A stretch of DNA of 64,000 nucleotides from Thermoplasmatales archaeon (GCA_027366585.1 DAHXNF010000036.1:120303-184302); one strand, 5' to 3'. Counted from the first letter of the stretch, positions 46,196-55,196 are shown. Notes: generated from the letters alone by a model not told the origin. Made by a program: numbers and translations.

Positions 46196-46483
46196 ATGTC
46201 ATCTAAATACAATTTTTTTGTATTCCTGCTTTCTGGCATAGTTCTGGTTTTTGCAGGAATGTTTTTTAGCACGTTAATTGTTAGACGAGTGGGAGCAAAT
46301 TCCGGACAAACTGTATTCTATTGGTCATTTAGCACCGTTTATCCAGTAGTAAATCCCCATGCTTTATTAACAATAACATACGAAGTGCTACTGCCTTGGC
46401 TTTTGACAGCATCAGTACTAATTATTGCCGGCATTTTCCTAGTATATGAAGCTGGAAAAGCGAGGAGTGGAACTGCAAAATAA
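46196..46483 (+). CDS. Small two-helix membrane protein, unknown function
   Basis: 95 residues. A first helix at about 7-27 (FFVFLLSGIVLVFAGMFFSTL) and a second at 64-86 (VLLPWLLTASVLIIAGIFLVYEA) are separated by a 35-residue outer loop with aromatic residues (VFYWSFSTVYPVV). Basic residues end the protein. TTAAAATACT at about 46168-46177 is 20-28 nt upstream of the ATG, so the transcript is likely leaderless. No family recognised. Confidence 0.6.
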   Translation: MSSKYNFFVFLLSGIVLVFAGMFFSTLIVRRVGANSGQTVFYWSFSTVYPVVNPHALLTITYEVLLPWLLTASVLIIAGIFLVYEAGKARSGTAK

Positions 46484-46613
46484 TAGGAGGTTCTGGTATA
46501 ATCCAGAGTGGGAGTTGCCCCGAGAAATTGGTAGGGATAATTATTGGACACAATTGATGAGTGAAGTAATTTATGAAGAACCTTAAAATAGAATTTTTAT
46601 TTACCGGTTAAGT

Positions 46614-46991
46614 ATGAAATTCTCCTTCAGAGAGATACAATCTTACATTTACATTATCATGGCTGCGGTATCCATAGTTGTTTTTGTAATAGTTTTCAAT
46701 AATCTTTTAGTGGGCAATCAGGCAATAATCAAGTCAGGTCTATCGTTTGCTTCAACGGGGGACTGGATGTACTGGATATTTGTTGTTAGCCTTATTGGCC
46801 TCATTCTTTTCATTTACCTATACCTGAGGTTTCTAATTGATGCCAAGAAATTCACCGAGATAATCTCCGGAAGCAGCAAGCAGAGCTTTATCAAGAACCT
46901 CAAGGATCTGGAACGCATCGCTTATAAGCTTGGGCCAGCGTTTGAAAAGAAGCTCCAGGATGCAAAGTCCCACTGGAATTACAAGGGATGA
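46614..46991 (+). CDS. Membrane protein with basic helical tail (DUF3198-like?)
   Basis: 125 residues. Two membrane helices, about 11-32 (YIYIIMAAVSIVVFVIVFNNLL) and 51-74 (WMYWIFVVSLIGLILFIYLYLRFL), are followed by a cytoplasmic helical domain of about 50 residues rich in Lys/Glu (KLGPAFEKKLQDAKSHW). From memory this resembles DUF3198, a Thermoplasmatales membrane family; I cannot confirm it. It is convergent with the spermidine synthase gene (4 nt between stops). TTTTTATTTA at about 46590-46599 may be its TATA element. Confidence 0.65.
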   Translation: MKFSFREIQSYIYIIMAAVSIVVFVIVFNNLLVGNQAIIKSGLSFASTGDWMYWIFVVSLIGLILFIYLYLRFLIDAKKFTEIISGSSKQSFIKNLKDLERIAYKLGPAFEKKLQDAKSHWNYKG

Positions 46992-46995
46992 AATT

Positions 46996-47838
46996 TTATT
47001 TTATCATGTCCCTGACGAACTGCGGCAGATTCAGGGCCCCGTGCAATATTTCAGAATTGAAGTATTTTCCGCTTCGTTCATTGCTCTGGAATCTAAGATC
47101 AGAATCAGAACCCATCGTGAAGGACCAGAAACCGCTTGGGTATGTTGGAATAAAGCAGCAATAGGTGTAAACGTTCCTGAATGCCTTTTTCATGCCGCTG
47201 TTTGCAAGTTTGATAGCCTTTGGCTGGTAAAGAGGGGAACCGGACTGAGTGACTGCCACCCCACCGGGCTTGAGCGCACCATGGATGGATTTGTAGAACT
47301 CTTCCGAGAATAGGCCCTCGGCCGGACCTTCAGGATCTGTGCTGTCGACCAAGACAAAGTCGAATTTATTGCTTATGTTTCTGACATATTTTATTCCATC
47401 ATCGATTATCAGGTTGCACCTGCTGTCCTTGAATGCCGACGACAGGTCCGGAAAGAACTTCTTTGAAACTTCAACCACCTGGGAGTCTATTTCGACGTTT
47501 GTTACATTCCTGAATCCGAGGGACAGGAGGCCTGATGCAGTTCCTCCATCGCCGCCACCTATTACCAGGGCGGATTCCGGCTTAATGCCAAATGCATAAA
47601 ATGGCATCATTGTGATCATCTCGTGGTAGATGTGCTCATCGTATTCTGTGAGTTGCACTGTTCCATCTATGGTAAGGAGCTTGCCAAAATCATATGTCTC
47701 AAAGAGATCAATTCTCTGGAAATCTGTGCGGACGGAAAGAAGCTGGTCCTTCACCCTGAAAGAGAGTTGAAGGTTATCCGAGTACCTTTCTGAGAACCAG
47801 TTTTCTATTAACTTCACTGGCGCTGATCGAAATGGCAT
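46996..47838 (-). CDS. speE: Spermidine synthase-family polyamine aminopropyltransferase
   Basis: Transfers aminopropyl from decarboxylated SAM to a diamine, releasing methylthioadenosine. The N-terminal beta domain ([42 protein letters not shown]) is standard. [15 protein letters not shown] is the binding loop, [16 protein letters not shown] holds the ribose-binding acid, and [21 protein letters not shown] contains the catalytic D-S-T-D-P. Length 280 aa is typical. In thermoacidophiles such enzymes often make long polyamines; specificity cannot be read here. The by-product could be recycled by the MTA phosphorylase at 57.6-58.4 kb. Confidence 0.93.
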   Translation of the reverse strand: MPFRSAPVKLIENWFSERYSDNLQLSFRVKDQLLSVRTDFQRIDLFETYDFGKLLTIDGTVQLTEYDEHIYHEMITMMPFYAFGIKPESALVIGGGDGGTASGLLSLGFRNVTNVEIDSQVVEVSKKFFPDLSSAFKDSRCNLIIDDGIKYVRNISNKFDFVLVDSTDPEGPAEGLFSEEFYKSIHGALKPGGVAVTQSGSPLYQPKAIKLANSGMKKAFRNVYTYCCFIPTYPSGFWSFTMGSDSDLRFQSNERSGKYFNSEILHGALNLPQFVRDMIK

Positions 47839-48193
47839 ATTTAAGTATTTATTTGAGCCAGACCAAAATTACAGTGTGCATTGCTGGAATCATTCCAGAC
47901 AGCAAAAACTTTGCATCGTGCGACAAATACCTTTAATTTTTCGGACGCCGTGAATATTCCAGCAAAGTCACTATTATTTGCTAAGAATAATATTGCAGAT
48001 TCACTCAGGATATTTTGATGCTGATGTTTGACCAATGCAACATTACCACAGCATTCATGTCACTTTATTTATATGAAATTTTTTTTATGCAAATAATTAG
48101 ATTTAGTTTAATGACGCATTATGGCATATGGATTAAAAACCAAATCAAAATATTTTAATACTAATTTGTACATGCACTTATAGGAGGTGCCAA
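47839..48193. promoter_or_regulatory. AT-rich promoter region of the HTa gene
   Basis: 355 nt between speE and the HU-like gene with no credible frame. AATATTTTAATACT at about 48148-48161 is a TATA element. The likely RNA start near 48175-48180 is followed by GGAGGTG (48182-48188), 6 nt before the ATG. Thus this gene uses a Shine-Dalgarno leader, unlike many leaderless neighbours. Confidence 0.45.
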
Positions 48194-48463
48194 ATGGTAG
48201 GAATCAGCGAACTCTCTAAGACGGTATCGAAGAAGACTTCGACAACGCAGAAGCAGGCCAGGAACGTCATCAAGACATTTTTGGACAACGTTGTTTCGGA
48301 AGCAAACAGGGGATCCAAGATCAACCTTGCAGGCTTTGGTATATTCGAGCGCAAGACCCAGCAAGCAAGGAAGGCAAGAAACCCGCAGACCAGAAAAATA
48401 ATTGACGTGCCGTCAAAGAAGAAATTCGTATTTAGAGCATCAAGCAAGGTCAAGTACAAGTAA
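48194..48463 (+). CDS. HTa, HU-family histone-like DNA-binding protein
   Basis: 89 residues of the bacterial HU/IHF fold. SELSKTVSKKTSTTQKQARNVIKTFLDNVVSEANRGSKINLAGFGIFERKTQQARKARNPQTRKIIDVPSKKKFVFRASSKVK includes the helical dimer base and the G-F-G-x-F turn. The beta arm has the signature R-N-P-Q-T and Pro that intercalates DNA. HTa replaces histones as the main chromatin protein in Thermoplasmatales and is thought to have come from bacteria. Its isolated position, strong SD and AT-rich promoter region fit high expression. This is the best taxonomic marker in the window. Confidence 0.95.
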   Translation: MVGISELSKTVSKKTSTTQKQARNVIKTFLDNVVSEANRGSKINLAGFGIFERKTQQARKARNPQTRKIIDVPSKKKFVFRASSKVKYK

Positions 48464-48609
48464 TTTTCTTGATACTGGCCTATAAATTTTAATGTGAATT
48501 TTTTTAAAACTTAACATAATTATTTTCAACACATCCTTTTGCTTACTTTGAGAATCTGTGCGTATGATCTTTATATTATACCGGCGGCTGAGCAATTATT
48601 TCAATAAGA

Positions 48610-49446
48610 CTATTTCGATCCTGCAGGCTCAGCGAAGCGTCTGGGCTTTGCTGTTTCCTCTTTTATCAAATGCTGATTGATCAATGTTGAAGCAGTCTGT
48701 GCATCTGTAATATCAAGGTCGGCAAGCGTACTGTCAAATAGCCTAAATGTCCTGCTCTTCTTGATCCTCTTCACTTTCTGAGCTTTTCCCTCAAGATCAT
48801 GCTCCTCCTCCTTTACGACCCGTATGTTCTGGGGATCTAGAAGTGGATCTGTCTTTTGGATCTTTTTAGTGATCCGGTTGATGTGCTTTCTTCTTATCAG
48901 GACAACTGAAGCGAACCCATGCTTCCTGAAGTATTTCGAACGCTGATCCAGGTGCAAAGCCGATATCTCCTGATAAGGAATTATGTAAACCCGAAGGCCG
49001 TTTCGCCAGACATTCAGGATAACCCTCCGATCCGTTATGAAATATTTCGTCTTCTTGAATCTAGAGTCAATCTGCCGTTTACCAAAATATAGCCCTACCA
49101 CTGTAGCAACTGCATAGGGCAGGGTTTGGAAGAGTGTAGAGTAAAAATTTGAAAATGCAGACGTTTCCTCCAAGGAGATGACAAATGGAGTCAGAAGAGT
49201 GGACAGCATCGAAATATAAGCGATATGGATGTAGTATTTTCTGAGCCCAACTGACGGAGCCATTTCTGCAAGAAGCTTTTCACCCTGTTCAAATTGTTGC
49301 ACCTGGACCGGAGTTTCCTTTAAAGGATTGATCACCTTCACCTTTTTTACGGGCTTTGCTCCAGTCAGCATTGAGCCACATGAAGAACAGGAGATGGCAC
49401 CAGCATCATTTACAGCACCACATTCAGGGCAGATAACTTTCTTCAT
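48610..49446 (-). CDS. Zinc-ribbon membrane protein with PH-like domain
   Basis: 278 residues. The N-terminal zinc ribbon CPECGAVNDAGAISCSSCG (C6, C9, C20, C23) is followed by a linker and two membrane helices, near residues 73-92 and 104-122. The segment KKTKYFITDRRVILNVWRNGLRVYIIPYQEISAL is the core of a bacterial-type PH (bPH2) domain, in which an ITDRR..-type strand is characteristic. The C-terminal part is charged (KEEEHDLEGKAQKVKRIKKSR) and cytoplasmic. Its role is unknown; ligand or protein binding at the membrane is likely. It stands alone. Confidence 0.78.
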   Translation of the reverse strand: MKKVICPECGAVNDAGAISCSSCGSMLTGAKPVKKVKVINPLKETPVQVQQFEQGEKLLAEMAPSVGLRKYYIHIAYISMLSTLLTPFVISLEETSAFSNFYSTLFQTLPYAVATVVGLYFGKRQIDSRFKKTKYFITDRRVILNVWRNGLRVYIIPYQEISALHLDQRSKYFRKHGFASVVLIRRKHINRITKKIQKTDPLLDPQNIRVVKEEEHDLEGKAQKVKRIKKSRTFRLFDSTLADLDITDAQTASTLINQHLIKEETAKPRRFAEPAGSK

Positions 49447-49825
49447 TTATGTTCCTATTTCTTTTTTATATTAACCTTTTTGCACGTTCATGATGACCTT
49501 TCATGATGGCAGAATCTTATAATTGGCTGCTTTGAAATGTTTACCCTAGGAAGACCTCAAAATGCTTATGAAGTATTGTAAAAAAAAGGATCGGGTCTAT
49601 CGCCTCTCTCCTGGTTCTATTTTACGCGTTTGTCCTCCATGATTTAAGATGTATTAATTCTAGAAAGAAGCTTGCAAAGGGATATTGTTTTCCCTTTGTT
49701 TATACACGCATTGCATCCAGACACGTTTAGTAGAAGGACCCAGATTTGTCTCCTATTGAATTGTCTGAATGAGAAAAATGTTTGAAAAGTAAAATATCCG
49801 CAGTGGTGATATCTATCAGGTTTCT
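49447..49825. other. Intergenic region upstream of glycine decarboxylase
   Basis: 379 nt, no credible frame. It should hold divergent promoters of the zinc-ribbon gene and gcvPA. AAAGTAAAATATCC at about 49786-49799 is a weak TATA candidate 27-40 nt before the ATG at 49826. No glycine-riboswitch-like structure was recognised. Confidence 0.35.
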
Positions 49826-51157
49826 ATGTTGGATTATGACAGTTCCATGCTTGATTATCTCGGCATTAAGGGCTATGAGGAGCTTTTTTCAGATATACCG
49901 GCAAAGGTCAGGAAGAAGAGCCTTGACTTCGAGCCGCACTGCTCAGAGTACAAGCTGATACGGGACGCCACAATGTTGTCTGAATCCAACAGGTTTGACG
50001 GCTTTTCCAATTTCCTTGGCTGCGGCGTCTATGATCGAATTATACCATCCTCGGTGGATTCAATTGTTTCAAGATCAGAATTCCTCACGTCGTATACGCC
50101 CTACCAGGCCGAGATATCTCAGGGAATGCTGCAGTCGCTTTTTGAGTACCAGAGTCTGATCTCTGATCTCCTAGGCATGGATGCTGCGAATTCATCAATG
50201 TATGATGGCCCCACTGCTTTGGGAGAAGCCGCCAGGATGGCCGTAAGGGTTAACGATGGGAAAACTATCCTGATTCCAGACAACATTTACAGAAACAAGC
50301 GAAGCATACTGACAAATTATTGCTCTGGCCTGAACGTGGTGTTCCGGGAATACTCGTTTGACATGAAAACCGGCATGCTGGACCTGAATGATCTCGAAAG
50401 CAAGATGGGAAGTGATGTCGCCGCTGTCATCGTGGAAAATCCCAATTCCTACGGAATAATTGACGAGAAAGTTTCGAAGGTGAAACAGGCAATTGGTGAC
50501 TCCCTGCTGATAAGCTATGTGGATCCGATCAGCCTCGGCGTCCTGAAAACACCTGCAAGCTACGGATCTGATATTGCAGTTGCCGAGGGACAGCAGCTGG
50601 GTATCCACCAGAACTATGGAGGACCGTATCTTGGTGTCTTTACTTTCAGAAAGGAGCTTGCCCGCAAGTCCCCTGGCAGGATTATAGGCGAGACCACAGA
50701 TGCAAGCGGGAGAAGGGGTTACGTGATGACTCTTCAGACGCGAGAGCAGCATATCAGGAGGGAAAAAGCAACCAGCAACATATGCACAAATCAGGCGTTG
50801 ATGGGCATTGCTGCGCTGGCATATCTCGCTACTGTTGGACCATCGGGATTGAGGAAAGTTGCGCTTGCCACCATGCATCAGTCTGCCAGGCTGAAGCATA
50901 TGCTGTCGGGCAATAGGAAGATCAACCCGAGCCCATTCAGCGGTACCAGCTTCTCTGATGTTCCAGTGCTCCTTGACAGTGATGAGGAGAGTCTCGAGAG
51001 CCTGCTTAAGGCAGGGAAAATATTTGGTGGAATCAAACTGGATAGAATTATTGAAAACAGGTATGACTTACTTAAGAAGGCTTTCTTCTTCTCAGTTACA
51101 GAGAAGACGGAAGATTCCGACCTGGCGAAACTCGTGAATGCACTGGAAGTGATCTGA
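49826..51157 (+). CDS. gcvPA: Glycine decarboxylase (P-protein) subunit 1
   Basis: N-terminal half of the split P-protein of the glycine cleavage system, 443 aa. LDYLGIKGYEELFSDIPAKVR is the usual opening, followed by FLGCGVYDRIIPSSVDSIVSRSEFLTSYTPYQAEISQGMLQSLFEYQSLISDLLGMDAANSSMYDG, a family signature. EGQQLGIHQNYGGPYLGVF and GRIIGETTDASGRRGYVMTLQTREQHIRREKATSNICTNQ complete it. With subunit 2 it forms the PLP enzyme that decarboxylates glycine and loads lipoyl H-protein. The stop overlaps the ATG of subunit 2 by one base (51157). T and H proteins are not in the window. Confidence 0.95.
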   Translation: MLDYDSSMLDYLGIKGYEELFSDIPAKVRKKSLDFEPHCSEYKLIRDATMLSESNRFDGFSNFLGCGVYDRIIPSSVDSIVSRSEFLTSYTPYQAEISQGMLQSLFEYQSLISDLLGMDAANSSMYDGPTALGEAARMAVRVNDGKTILIPDNIYRNKRSILTNYCSGLNVVFREYSFDMKTGMLDLNDLESKMGSDVAAVIVENPNSYGIIDEKVSKVKQAIGDSLLISYVDPISLGVLKTPASYGSDIAVAEGQQLGIHQNYGGPYLGVFTFRKELARKSPGRIIGETTDASGRRGYVMTLQTREQHIRREKATSNICTNQALMGIAALAYLATVGPSGLRKVALATMHQSARLKHMLSGNRKINPSPFSGTSFSDVPVLLDSDEESLESLLKAGKIFGGIKLDRIIENRYDLLKKAFFFSVTEKTEDSDLAKLVNALEVI

Positions 51158-52581
51158 TGACGTTCAGGCAGGCAAGGTACGATGAGCCGTTCATAAAAGA
51201 TCTTCAGAGCAGAACTACATTTGAGATGCTCTCTGAAGATTATGACGATTCGATAGTCCCGGCAACAATGCGAAACGCATCTCCAAATGTGCCCGAGATT
51301 CCTGAATATGATGTCGTCAGGCATTTTACAAGATTATCGCAGATGAACTATTCCGTCGATACCGGCTTCTACCCGCTTGGTTCATGCACTATGAAGTTTA
51401 ATCCAAAGTATGCGGACAAGATTGCTTCAATGCCACTGTTTTCTGAAATTCATCCACTCAGGCCCGAGTGGTCTGTTCAGGGCACGCTTCAGGTGATGTT
51501 TGAGCTTCAGGAGTACCTGAAAGAGATTTCAGATATGGATGAAGTGACCCTGCAGCCTCTCGCAGGAGCGCAGGGCGAGCTGACTGGAGTGCTTGTGATC
51601 AGGAAGTACTTTGAACTCAGGGGCGAGCTCTCGAAGAGAAGAGAGATAGTAGTCCCGGACTCTGCCCATGGAACTAATCCTGCCTCGGCGGCCATGGGAG
51701 GCTTTGAGGTTGTGGAGATACCTTCTAATGACGAGGGTCTTGTTGACCTCGATGCTCTGAGATATGCAGTAACTGACAGAACAGCCGCATTGATGATTAC
51801 GAATCCAAATACGCTCGGCATCTTCGATCATAACATATTGGAGATTGCAGAAATAGTCCATTCCAAGGGTGCGCTTCTTTACTATGACGGCGCCAACCTG
51901 AACGCAATCCTTGGAATTACTTCTCCGGGGTTGATGGGGTTCGACGTAGTACACTTCAATCTTCACAAGACGTTTGCGACTCCGCATGGCGGTGGAGGTC
52001 CCGGAGCTGCGCCAGTTGCAGTCAGGCGGAATCTTGCAGATCTTATACCTGGTCCAATTGTACGGAAGGGCGAATCCGGGTATTACCTGGATAACCGGAA
52101 CAGCAAGCTCGGAAAGATAGCCTCGTTCTACGGCTCATTCGGCGTATTACTGCGCGCATGGTCTTACATAAAGAGGAACGGTTCAGATGACCTGAAAATG
52201 AACTCCTACAGGGCAGTTCTTAACGCGAACTACCTGGCAAAAAAGATATCGTCTGATGTGAGGATATCCCATCCGGGACTGAAGAAACATGAGGTGGTCG
52301 CATCTTCTGAGGAAAGCGGGAGACGTGCCCTTGACATTGCCAAGTTTATCATTGATGCCGGAATGCATGCACCGACGGTCTATTTTCCGCTCATAGTCAA
52401 GGAAGCATTGATGATTGAACCCACCGAGACCGTTACAAAGAAGGACATGGATGATTTCGCAAACCTGATTCACGAAGCAGTATCATTGTCTCCTGAAGAG
52501 TTGCGGGCGCTTCCGGTGAACACGGCATCCGGGAGACTTGATGATGTAAAGGCTGCCAAGGAGCTAATCCTGAAGCGCTGA
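51157..52581 (+). CDS. gcvPB: Glycine decarboxylase (P-protein) subunit 2, PLP-binding
   Basis: C-terminal half of the split P-protein, 474 aa. PEIPEYDVVRHFTRLSQMNYSVDTGFYPLGSCTMKFNPKYAD is the conserved start. VPDSAHGTNPASAAMGGFEVVEIPSN, ALMITNPNTLGIFDHNI and DVVHFNLHKTFATPHGGGGPGAAPVAV follow. The Lys in NLHKTF forms the PLP aldimine. It is translationally coupled to subunit 1. It supplies one-carbon units to tetrahydrofolate together with T-protein, consistent with PurH and the formiminotransferase elsewhere. It is convergent with the RPA operon, 19 nt apart. Confidence 0.96.
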   Translation: MTFRQARYDEPFIKDLQSRTTFEMLSEDYDDSIVPATMRNASPNVPEIPEYDVVRHFTRLSQMNYSVDTGFYPLGSCTMKFNPKYADKIASMPLFSEIHPLRPEWSVQGTLQVMFELQEYLKEISDMDEVTLQPLAGAQGELTGVLVIRKYFELRGELSKRREIVVPDSAHGTNPASAAMGGFEVVEIPSNDEGLVDLDALRYAVTDRTAALMITNPNTLGIFDHNILEIAEIVHSKGALLYYDGANLNAILGITSPGLMGFDVVHFNLHKTFATPHGGGGPGAAPVAVRRNLADLIPGPIVRKGESGYYLDNRNSKLGKIASFYGSFGVLLRAWSYIKRNGSDDLKMNSYRAVLNANYLAKKISSDVRISHPGLKKHEVVASSEESGRRALDIAKFIIDAGMHAPTVYFPLIVKEALMIEPTETVTKKDMDDFANLIHEAVSLSPEELRALPVNTASGRLDDVKAAKELILKR

Positions 52582-52600
52582 AAAGTAAAATGATCCGGGC

Positions 52601-53425
52601 TCAGACTGCCTTGTACCTCTTGAGTGCCACTTCATAGATTTCCCCTTCAGAACCGAGGAGGTTAAGAAACTCGTCTGTCTCTGCCTGATCGATATTCTTT
52701 CCTTTCATGTGCGCCACTATGTCCTCGTACTTGCAGCCCTTCTGGGGGTCTGCATGGCTCTTTATGAAGGAATATACCTCGTCCTTAAGGGATGCATCAG
52801 CTCCCTGCGCCTCTGAGACGATTGATGCGCTCTTAATGGCTTCCAGCATGCCCTGCAGGTTGTATGATTTGTAGTGCTCAAGGTGCCTCATAGCGCATTC
52901 TGCCTCCTCTTCCGAATAGCCCATTGCTAGAATCTTTGCCTTGTCCGGTGAATCAAGCTTCGACATCTCGCCAATTGCAAGTATCTTCCGCGTTGCAATT
53001 CTCTGGCACCTGCCTGTCCAGTATTTCATCATTACGGCGTCCGAAAGCATTACTTTCTCAGGATTGATATTGATGTATATAGTGCCATCATCGGTCTTGA
53101 ATGTGTTCACCCTTCCCATGATAGTCACAATGGAGTTCAACTCGATGGAATCGGCAATTTCCTTAGTTTCCGGCTGGTATTCGCTATTGAATACTGTGAC
53201 ATAGAAGGGACCGATGTTGTCCGCAACAGTGAGCTTGGTATACGTTTCTTCTGTGCTCTTTGCAGTTACTACGCCGCAGATCAGGATCCTCTTCACTCTT
53301 GTGCCTAGCGGTGTTACAACAAATGGCTTTCCCCGCTCACCTTCAGGCATCTCTTCAATGAAAGTTGTATCCTTCAGTTCCCTGGAGGAGATCCATTTTG
53401 AACTTTCCCTTTTCTTCGGCATCAT
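52601..53425 (-). CDS. RPA-associated OB-fold protein (COG3390-like)
   Basis: 274 residues. A single OB-fold spans about residues 40-145: RVKRILICGVVTAKSTEETYTKLTVADNIGPFYVTVFNSEYQPE and SIVTIMGRVNTFKTDDGTIYININPEKV. The C-terminal part is helical, with AKILAMGYSEEEAECAMRHLEHYKSYNLQGMLEAI and a winged-helix-like end. This matches the RPA-associated proteins of euryarchaea that are always encoded after an RPA large subunit. It likely forms the single-strand DNA binding complex with the upstream gene, whose stop overlaps its start by 4 nt. It acts in replication and repair. Confidence 0.85.
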   Translation of the reverse strand: MMPKKRESSKWISSRELKDTTFIEEMPEGERGKPFVVTPLGTRVKRILICGVVTAKSTEETYTKLTVADNIGPFYVTVFNSEYQPETKEIADSIELNSIVTIMGRVNTFKTDDGTIYININPEKVMLSDAVMMKYWTGRCQRIATRKILAIGEMSKLDSPDKAKILAMGYSEEEAECAMRHLEHYKSYNLQGMLEAIKSASIVSEAQGADASLKDEVYSFIKSHADPQKGCKYEDIVAHMKGKNIDQAETDEFLNLLGSEGEIYEVALKRYKAV

Positions 53426-54507
53426 TGCAGATCAACCTCGTAGGATTCCATGACTTTCTTGAGCAATGCATCGTCCATTCTTCTTATCATTCGGGCCCTG
53501 AATGATGGCCCATTTGTTCCGAGGACGGCGTCCCCATCCAGCAGCAGAGGGATCGACATAAGCTTCTCTGTAAGTTGCCTCGTAACTTCTGCCTTTGAGG
53601 TTTTTGGCTTTTCGATGTTCAGATCCTCATCCTTCAGGCCGAGGAGTTCCATTAGGGCAGCCCTACCTGCATTGCACTGCATATCTCCAGTTCCATCTTC
53701 AATCGTGAAGTATGCATAGAGATCGAGGATAATCTTTGCCTCAGGGTGGTCCGGGCAGCGGATGTCATCAACAGTCTTCCTGCACTCGCTGCACCTGCTT
53801 ATCAGTCCGCCTTTCTCACCCAGGAAAACAACGACTCCTGAAATCGACACGGAGTCAACAGGCGTTTGCAATTCGTTGAGATCGTATGCCCTTATTTCAG
53901 GCAGGTGGAAACCGTTCACCTCGACGATCTGGGTCTTGTCCCCTGCGGTGAGCCTGTATCTGCCTTTGTACTCGGAAAGTTTTGCCCCGTCTATCTTATA
54001 GTACCTTCCGGGTGCGAGCTTCCTGTCGAAAAGCGAGAGCCTTATGGATCCCGTATCATCTTCGAGGGTACAGTGGGTGACCGTCTTTTCAAGTCCATCC
54101 TTCTCGTATGTCTTGTCTATCGGATCCTTGATCAGCCCCGAAACAGAGACAAAAACGTCCCTCAGGTTCAGGTTCTTTATCTTGTAGTCCCTGTATACCC
54201 GCTTCACGTCAAGCTTGTCATCCGGCCTCAGAACGACGTCGGTCCTGGAATCAATGTACAGGCGGAGAGAATCGTTGTATGTCTTGACAGAGAAGTTCTT
54301 GAGTTCAACCACGTCTCCGGCCCTGATTGTTGCAGGTATAGACCAAGCGGTGAATGGAAGTGTGCCGCTCGCGTCGCCGAGCATGCCAAAGTGATAGACA
54401 CCTTCTCCTTTCTCTGTCTTTGTCTCCTTTTCCCTCAGTGAAAGTATCTTTACCACGACTGTTTCGTTCTTTGTCTGTTCATTAAGTTTGTCTACCGATG
54501 TTGTCAT
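53422..54507 (-). CDS. rpa: Replication protein A large subunit (multi-OB, zinc finger)
   Basis: Single-stranded DNA binding protein, 361 aa. Repeated OB-folds: VVVKILSLREKETKTEKGEGVYHFGMLGDASGTLPFTAWS (residues 18-58) and VFVSVSGLIKDPIDK...HCTLEDDTGSIRLSLFDRKL are clear. A third has a zinc finger CSEC-x9-CPDH around residue 240 followed by AYFTIEDGTGDMQCNAG. A C-terminal helical tail mentions SFRARMIRRMD. It is the middle gene of a three-gene operon with an OB-fold partner downstream and a YbjN-like protein upstream. It coats ssDNA in replication, recombination and the end resection done by NurA-HerA. Confidence 0.88.
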   Translation of the reverse strand: MTTSVDKLNEQTKNETVVVKILSLREKETKTEKGEGVYHFGMLGDASGTLPFTAWSIPATIRAGDVVELKNFSVKTYNDSLRLYIDSRTDVVLRPDDKLDVKRVYRDYKIKNLNLRDVFVSVSGLIKDPIDKTYEKDGLEKTVTHCTLEDDTGSIRLSLFDRKLAPGRYYKIDGAKLSEYKGRYRLTAGDKTQIVEVNGFHLPEIRAYDLNELQTPVDSVSISGVVVFLGEKGGLISRCSECRKTVDDIRCPDHPEAKIILDLYAYFTIEDGTGDMQCNAGRAALMELLGLKDEDLNIEKPKTSKAEVTRQLTEKLMSIPLLLDGDAVLGTNGPSFRARMIRRMDDALLKKVMESYEVDLQ

Positions 54508-54515
54508 TCCAATCC

Positions 54516-55124
54516 TTATCCGTAAAGCCGCTCGTTTGCTCCAAGGTCCCCGTGAATGAGTTCTGAAACGATCTTTCTTGCTTCGTCGTCCTTGAATCCT
54601 ACCCCATGCACGAGGTAATCGATTATCTCCTTCTCACTCTTTCCCTGGGACTGGAGTTCCTTGACCAGCATAGTCATCCTCTCTACAATCTGCTGGTTGA
54701 ATTCTTCCTCAAGATGAAGAACCCTGACCATAAGGTACAGGGATGAGAGCAGGAGTGATAAGCCTTTGTCCAACTCATCCTTCGTAATGGTTGGAAGGTC
54801 CAGATCAGCGCGGGCAACAACGTTTTCCCCGAGTCCTTCAAGCATGAACTTAACCTTTGTGATTTGCGAATTAAGCAGTAACAGGGCACGATATGTCCCG
54901 AGGCGGTCCCTGCTATCCATTGTTGCTGTCTCTACGTTCGTGTCAAGCTTGATTTCCAGCGTCTCCTTTTCAAGGAACTTCAGCTGGATAGTGAAGGGGA
55001 GCTTTTCATTTTCCAGGTAAAAATTACCATCAGATTTTGTGATCTTCCATTTAAGGTCTACCAGCCTGCCTGTGGATTCTTCTCCATGTTCCAGCCACTG
55101 CAAGACCTGTGATTCTTCTACCAT
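54516..55124 (-). CDS. YbjN-like protein in the RPA operon, unknown function
   Basis: 202 residues. The N-terminal about 145 residues look like the YbjN/type-III-chaperone fold: strand LPFTIQLKFLEKETLEIKLDT, then YRALLLLNSQITKVKFMLEGLGENVVARADLDLPTITKDELDKGLSLLLSSLYLMV. The tail is helical and ends in a UBA-like segment (SEKEIIDYLVHGVGFKDDEARKIVSELIHG). Such proteins often act as chaperones or adaptors. It is the first gene of the RPA operon, 8 nt before rpa. The family call is from fold pattern only. Confidence 0.6.
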   Translation of the reverse strand: MVEESQVLQWLEHGEESTGRLVDLKWKITKSDGNFYLENEKLPFTIQLKFLEKETLEIKLDTNVETATMDSRDRLGTYRALLLLNSQITKVKFMLEGLGENVVARADLDLPTITKDELDKGLSLLLSSLYLMVRVLHLEEEFNQQIVERMTMLVKELQSQGKSEKEIIDYLVHGVGFKDDEARKIVSELIHGDLGANERLYG

Positions 55125-55196
55125 ACGATTTGCTAAAGCACCTTTGATATTATATTATTTTCTGAACTGCAGGATTCAAAATACTTAATCCCAATA

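Noticed and set aside
47841-48035. 64-codon minus-strand frame near speE
   Set aside because: Lies in the AT-rich upstream region of speE and HTa, without a recognisable motif.
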